Shown in pieces: positions 62,770 to 64,000 of a stretch of 64,000 bases of DNA. The DNA lies in contig NZ_CP059973.1 of assembly GCF_009193295.2 (NCBI RefSeq), forward strand, positions 4,216,001 through 4,280,000. Reading direction: 5' to 3'. The stretch is from Bacteroides luhongzhouii (GTDB taxonomy: Bacteria; Bacteroidota; Bacteroidia; Bacteroidales; Bacteroidaceae). The position numbers were made by a program, and so were the translations under genes. Below the pieces are notes generated by a model. The model had not been told where the DNA came from, did not search any database, and saw only the letters and a program-made list of their open reading frames with translations. Each line of letters starts with the position of its first letter. Position 1 is the stretch's first letter.

Positions 62770-62786
62770 CCGGGAATCGAACCCGG
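62770..62786 (-). other. tRNA T-arm-like hairpin
   Basis: On the minus strand CCGGG-TTCGATT-CCCGG is a perfect 5-bp T-arm with a canonical T-loop, but no acceptor, D or anticodon arm fits around it, so no complete tRNA. Confidence 0.5.
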
Positions 62787-62794
62787 AAATGCTT

Positions 62795-63355
62795 TTATTG
62801 TAAGTTGTTAGCATGCCAGTAGGAGATCATCTCTCCCACGTTCCTGGCTCCGATTTTAGCTTTAATATTTTCACGATGCCGATTAACAGTCAGAATAGAA
62901 ATAGATAGTTCAGAAGCTATATCTTCTGCTGTCAGATGGTCAACTATTAATCGAAAAACTTCCATCTCTCTTTCGGATAATTTAGTAGAGAGCTTAGGTT
63001 TACAAATAACTCCCTCAAAAATACATTCCCCTCTTAACGGACATTTCACCTCTTCGAATTGAAGTCTACCTAAATAATCAATATCATATTTATTTTGATC
63101 GTATTCTCCGAAATTACAACGAACAAACCGATGTGCTACCTTATATTCATAAAATGATTTGTTTCTACTGCTTTTTGAATATAACTCCATTAAGGCCGCA
63201 TGAGCATCAGGATATCTATCGCGAATAATTGTAAGTAGCCAAGCCACTATTTCATTATCAGTTTCCTCAAAAAGACGGGCGGCTTTCCCTTCCTCTTTCA
63301 ACATAACATCCCCCTCGGGAGTGTTATAAAATTCAATATTAGTAAATTGTTTCAT
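62795..63355 (-). CDS. LuxR/GerE-type HTH regulator
   Basis: 186 residues. N-terminal ~120 residues of unknown fold with two Cys pairs (CPLRGECIFEGVIC), then the GerE HTH: LSEREMEVFRLIVDHLTAEDIASELSISILTVNRHRENIKAKIG (about 131-175). A DNA-binding activator of early or late phage genes is likely; it is the best visible candidate activator for the late promoters. Overlaps the Cro-like gene (ATGA). Confidence 0.85.
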   Translation of the reverse strand: MKQFTNIEFYNTPEGDVMLKEEGKAARLFEETDNEIVAWLLTIIRDRYPDAHAALMELYSKSSRNKSFYEYKVAHRFVRCNFGEYDQNKYDIDYLGRLQFEEVKCPLRGECIFEGVICKPKLSTKLSEREMEVFRLIVDHLTAEDIASELSISILTVNRHRENIKAKIGARNVGEMISYWHANNLQ

Positions 63356-63567
63356 GCCTTATCGTTAATAGATTCGTTTAAAAGACGCTTGAGTAAACTT
63401 ACTTCAAGAGGTCTAAATGAATTTCCTGACATTTTATTGTAGAAAGATGGTAGAGACACACCACTCTGACGAAGAAATTCATCTCGTAACTCTATTTTCT
63501 TCTCTCTCGATAAGAGATCATAATGGCTTTTAAATACCATTTTTGGTTGTTTTTCTCCTTTTCTCAT
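63352..63567 (-). CDS. Cro-like small DNA-binding protein
   Basis: 71 residues from ATG 63567 (MRKGEKQPKM); an ATG at 63540 (MVFKSHYD) is also possible. The IELRDEFLRQSGVSLPSFYNKMSG segment reads as an HTH. First gene leftward from the switch; overlaps the LuxR-like gene by 4 bp. Confidence 0.65.
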   Translation of the reverse strand: MRKGEKQPKMVFKSHYDLLSREKKIELRDEFLRQSGVSLPSFYNKMSGNSFRPLEVSLLKRLLNESINDKA

Positions 63568-63601
63568 TATTATTATAATTTTTATTCTCATTTTTATAGC
63601 G

Positions 63602-63633
63602 CAAATCTACCACTTATTTGCGATTACCGCAAA
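63602..63633 (-). promoter_or_regulatory. Early leftward promoter of the switch
   Basis: TTTG (63633-63630), 20 bp, TAGATTTG (63609-63602). The palindromic operator lies between the two boxes. Confidence 0.65.
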
Positions 63634-63636
63634 TAA
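63614..63636. promoter_or_regulatory. Switch operator 1
   Basis: TTATTTGCG / CGCAAATAA, perfect 9-bp arms with a 5-bp centre, lying between the -33 and -7 boxes of the leftward promoter. Confidence 0.65.
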
Positions 63637-63641
63637 ACAAT

Positions 63642-63673
63642 GAGATATTCGCAATTTTAATTGCGAATATCTC
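63642..63673. promoter_or_regulatory. Switch operator 2
   Basis: Perfect 14-bp arms (GAGATATTCGCAAT and its complement) with a TTTA centre, upstream of the CI-like gene. Confidence 0.65.
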
Positions 63674-63704
63674 AAATTACCAGTTAGGATTTTAGTTTAA
63701 CTTT

Positions 63705-64000
63705 ATGAATATGAATGTAATAGAGAATATTAAGCAATTAAGGGCCGAAAAGGGTATTCCGCAAAAGAATTTGGCGGATGCATTAAACGTTGACATTTCT
63801 GTCATTAGCAATATTGAAAATGGGAAACGTGAATTAAAGGTTAGTGAACTTGAGATTATCGCAAATTGCCTTGAAGTAAGAGTTATTGATTTATTCACAT
63901 ATCCACAAAAATATGTTATTAGTAACAAGAATTGCGAGGAGCCTATTGAAGCCGTATTGCAAATAAAATTGGGAAAAGATAAAAAAGATCAAGTACTACG
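63705..64000 (+). CDS. CI-like XRE repressor, N-terminal part
   Basis: Starts MNMNVIENIKQLRAEKGIPQ (63705, or 63711 at the second Met) and runs off the right edge. A classical XRE HTH: QKNLADALNVDISVISNIENGKRELKVSELEIIANCLEV. Divergent from the Cro-like gene, with two operators between them, so it is the likely lysogeny repressor. Confidence 0.85.
   Translation, partial: MNMNVIENIKQLRAEKGIPQKNLADALNVDISVISNIENGKRELKVSELEIIANCLEVRVIDLFTYPQKYVISNKNCEEPIEAVLQIKLGKDKKDQVL

Noticed and set aside
62770..62870. Complete tRNA gene on the minus strand
   Set aside because: Only the T-arm folds; no acceptor or anticodon stem could be matched.

Overview
The window is a Bacteroides chromosome (Bacteroides thetaiotaomicron group by gene content) with a large prophage. 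The genus call rests on many Bacteroides-type -7 promoter boxes (TAnnTTTG), on the serine palmitoyltransferase / lipid kinase / aspS / GtrA neighbourhood, and on typical Bacteroides proteins. It was made by reading only; no database search was run.

Host part, about 1-21.3 kb. A minus-strand tripartite RND efflux operon (outer-membrane channel, lipoprotein adaptor, inner-membrane pump cut by the window edge) is followed by a Nif3-like / zinc-ribbon gene pair, an iron-export type ABC transporter (FetA/FetB) with a small coupled gene, and a divergent WYL regulator. Next come small accessory genes (acidic protein, zinc-ribbon membrane protein, GIY-YIG protein), a DUF2148 protein, the agmatine-to-putrescine pair aguA/aguB, gtrA, aspS, a diacylglycerol-kinase-like gene, the sphingolipid gene spt, a methyltransferase, and two tRNA-Pro(UGG) genes.

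Prophage, about 21.35 kb to beyond the right edge. The integrase lies beside the second tRNA-Pro. Almost everything else is on the minus strand: the lysogeny switch at the right (CI-like gene rightwards at 63705, Cro-like and LuxR-like genes leftwards), small early genes and a phage Dam methylase, replication genes (DnaC-like, VapE-like) ending at an iteron array at 58.0-58.2 kb, head genes (protease, capsid), terminase genes, an AT-rich accessory island (42.2-48.5 kb), portal and connector genes, tape measure, fibres, and the lysis cassette next to the integrase. Much of the late region is cut into operons by back-to-back terminator-promoter modules.

Main points for a second look: (1) six copies of a phage late promoter with a 15-bp upstream box at a fixed 13-bp distance from TAnnTTTG; (2) one of them drives only a ~105-nt terminator-ended transcript, a candidate phage sRNA; (3) a leader at 43.4-43.66 kb with three mutually competing complementary elements, a terminator and a hairpin ending at a start codon, ahead of four overlapping tiny genes; (4) a ParB-like / PD-(D/E)XK-like / Dam methylase cassette that looks like an unassigned defence or modification system; (5) a Stealth-like and a PLD-like protein in the terminase operon, a NodB-like fold inside a tail fibre, and a candidate unimolecular spanin.
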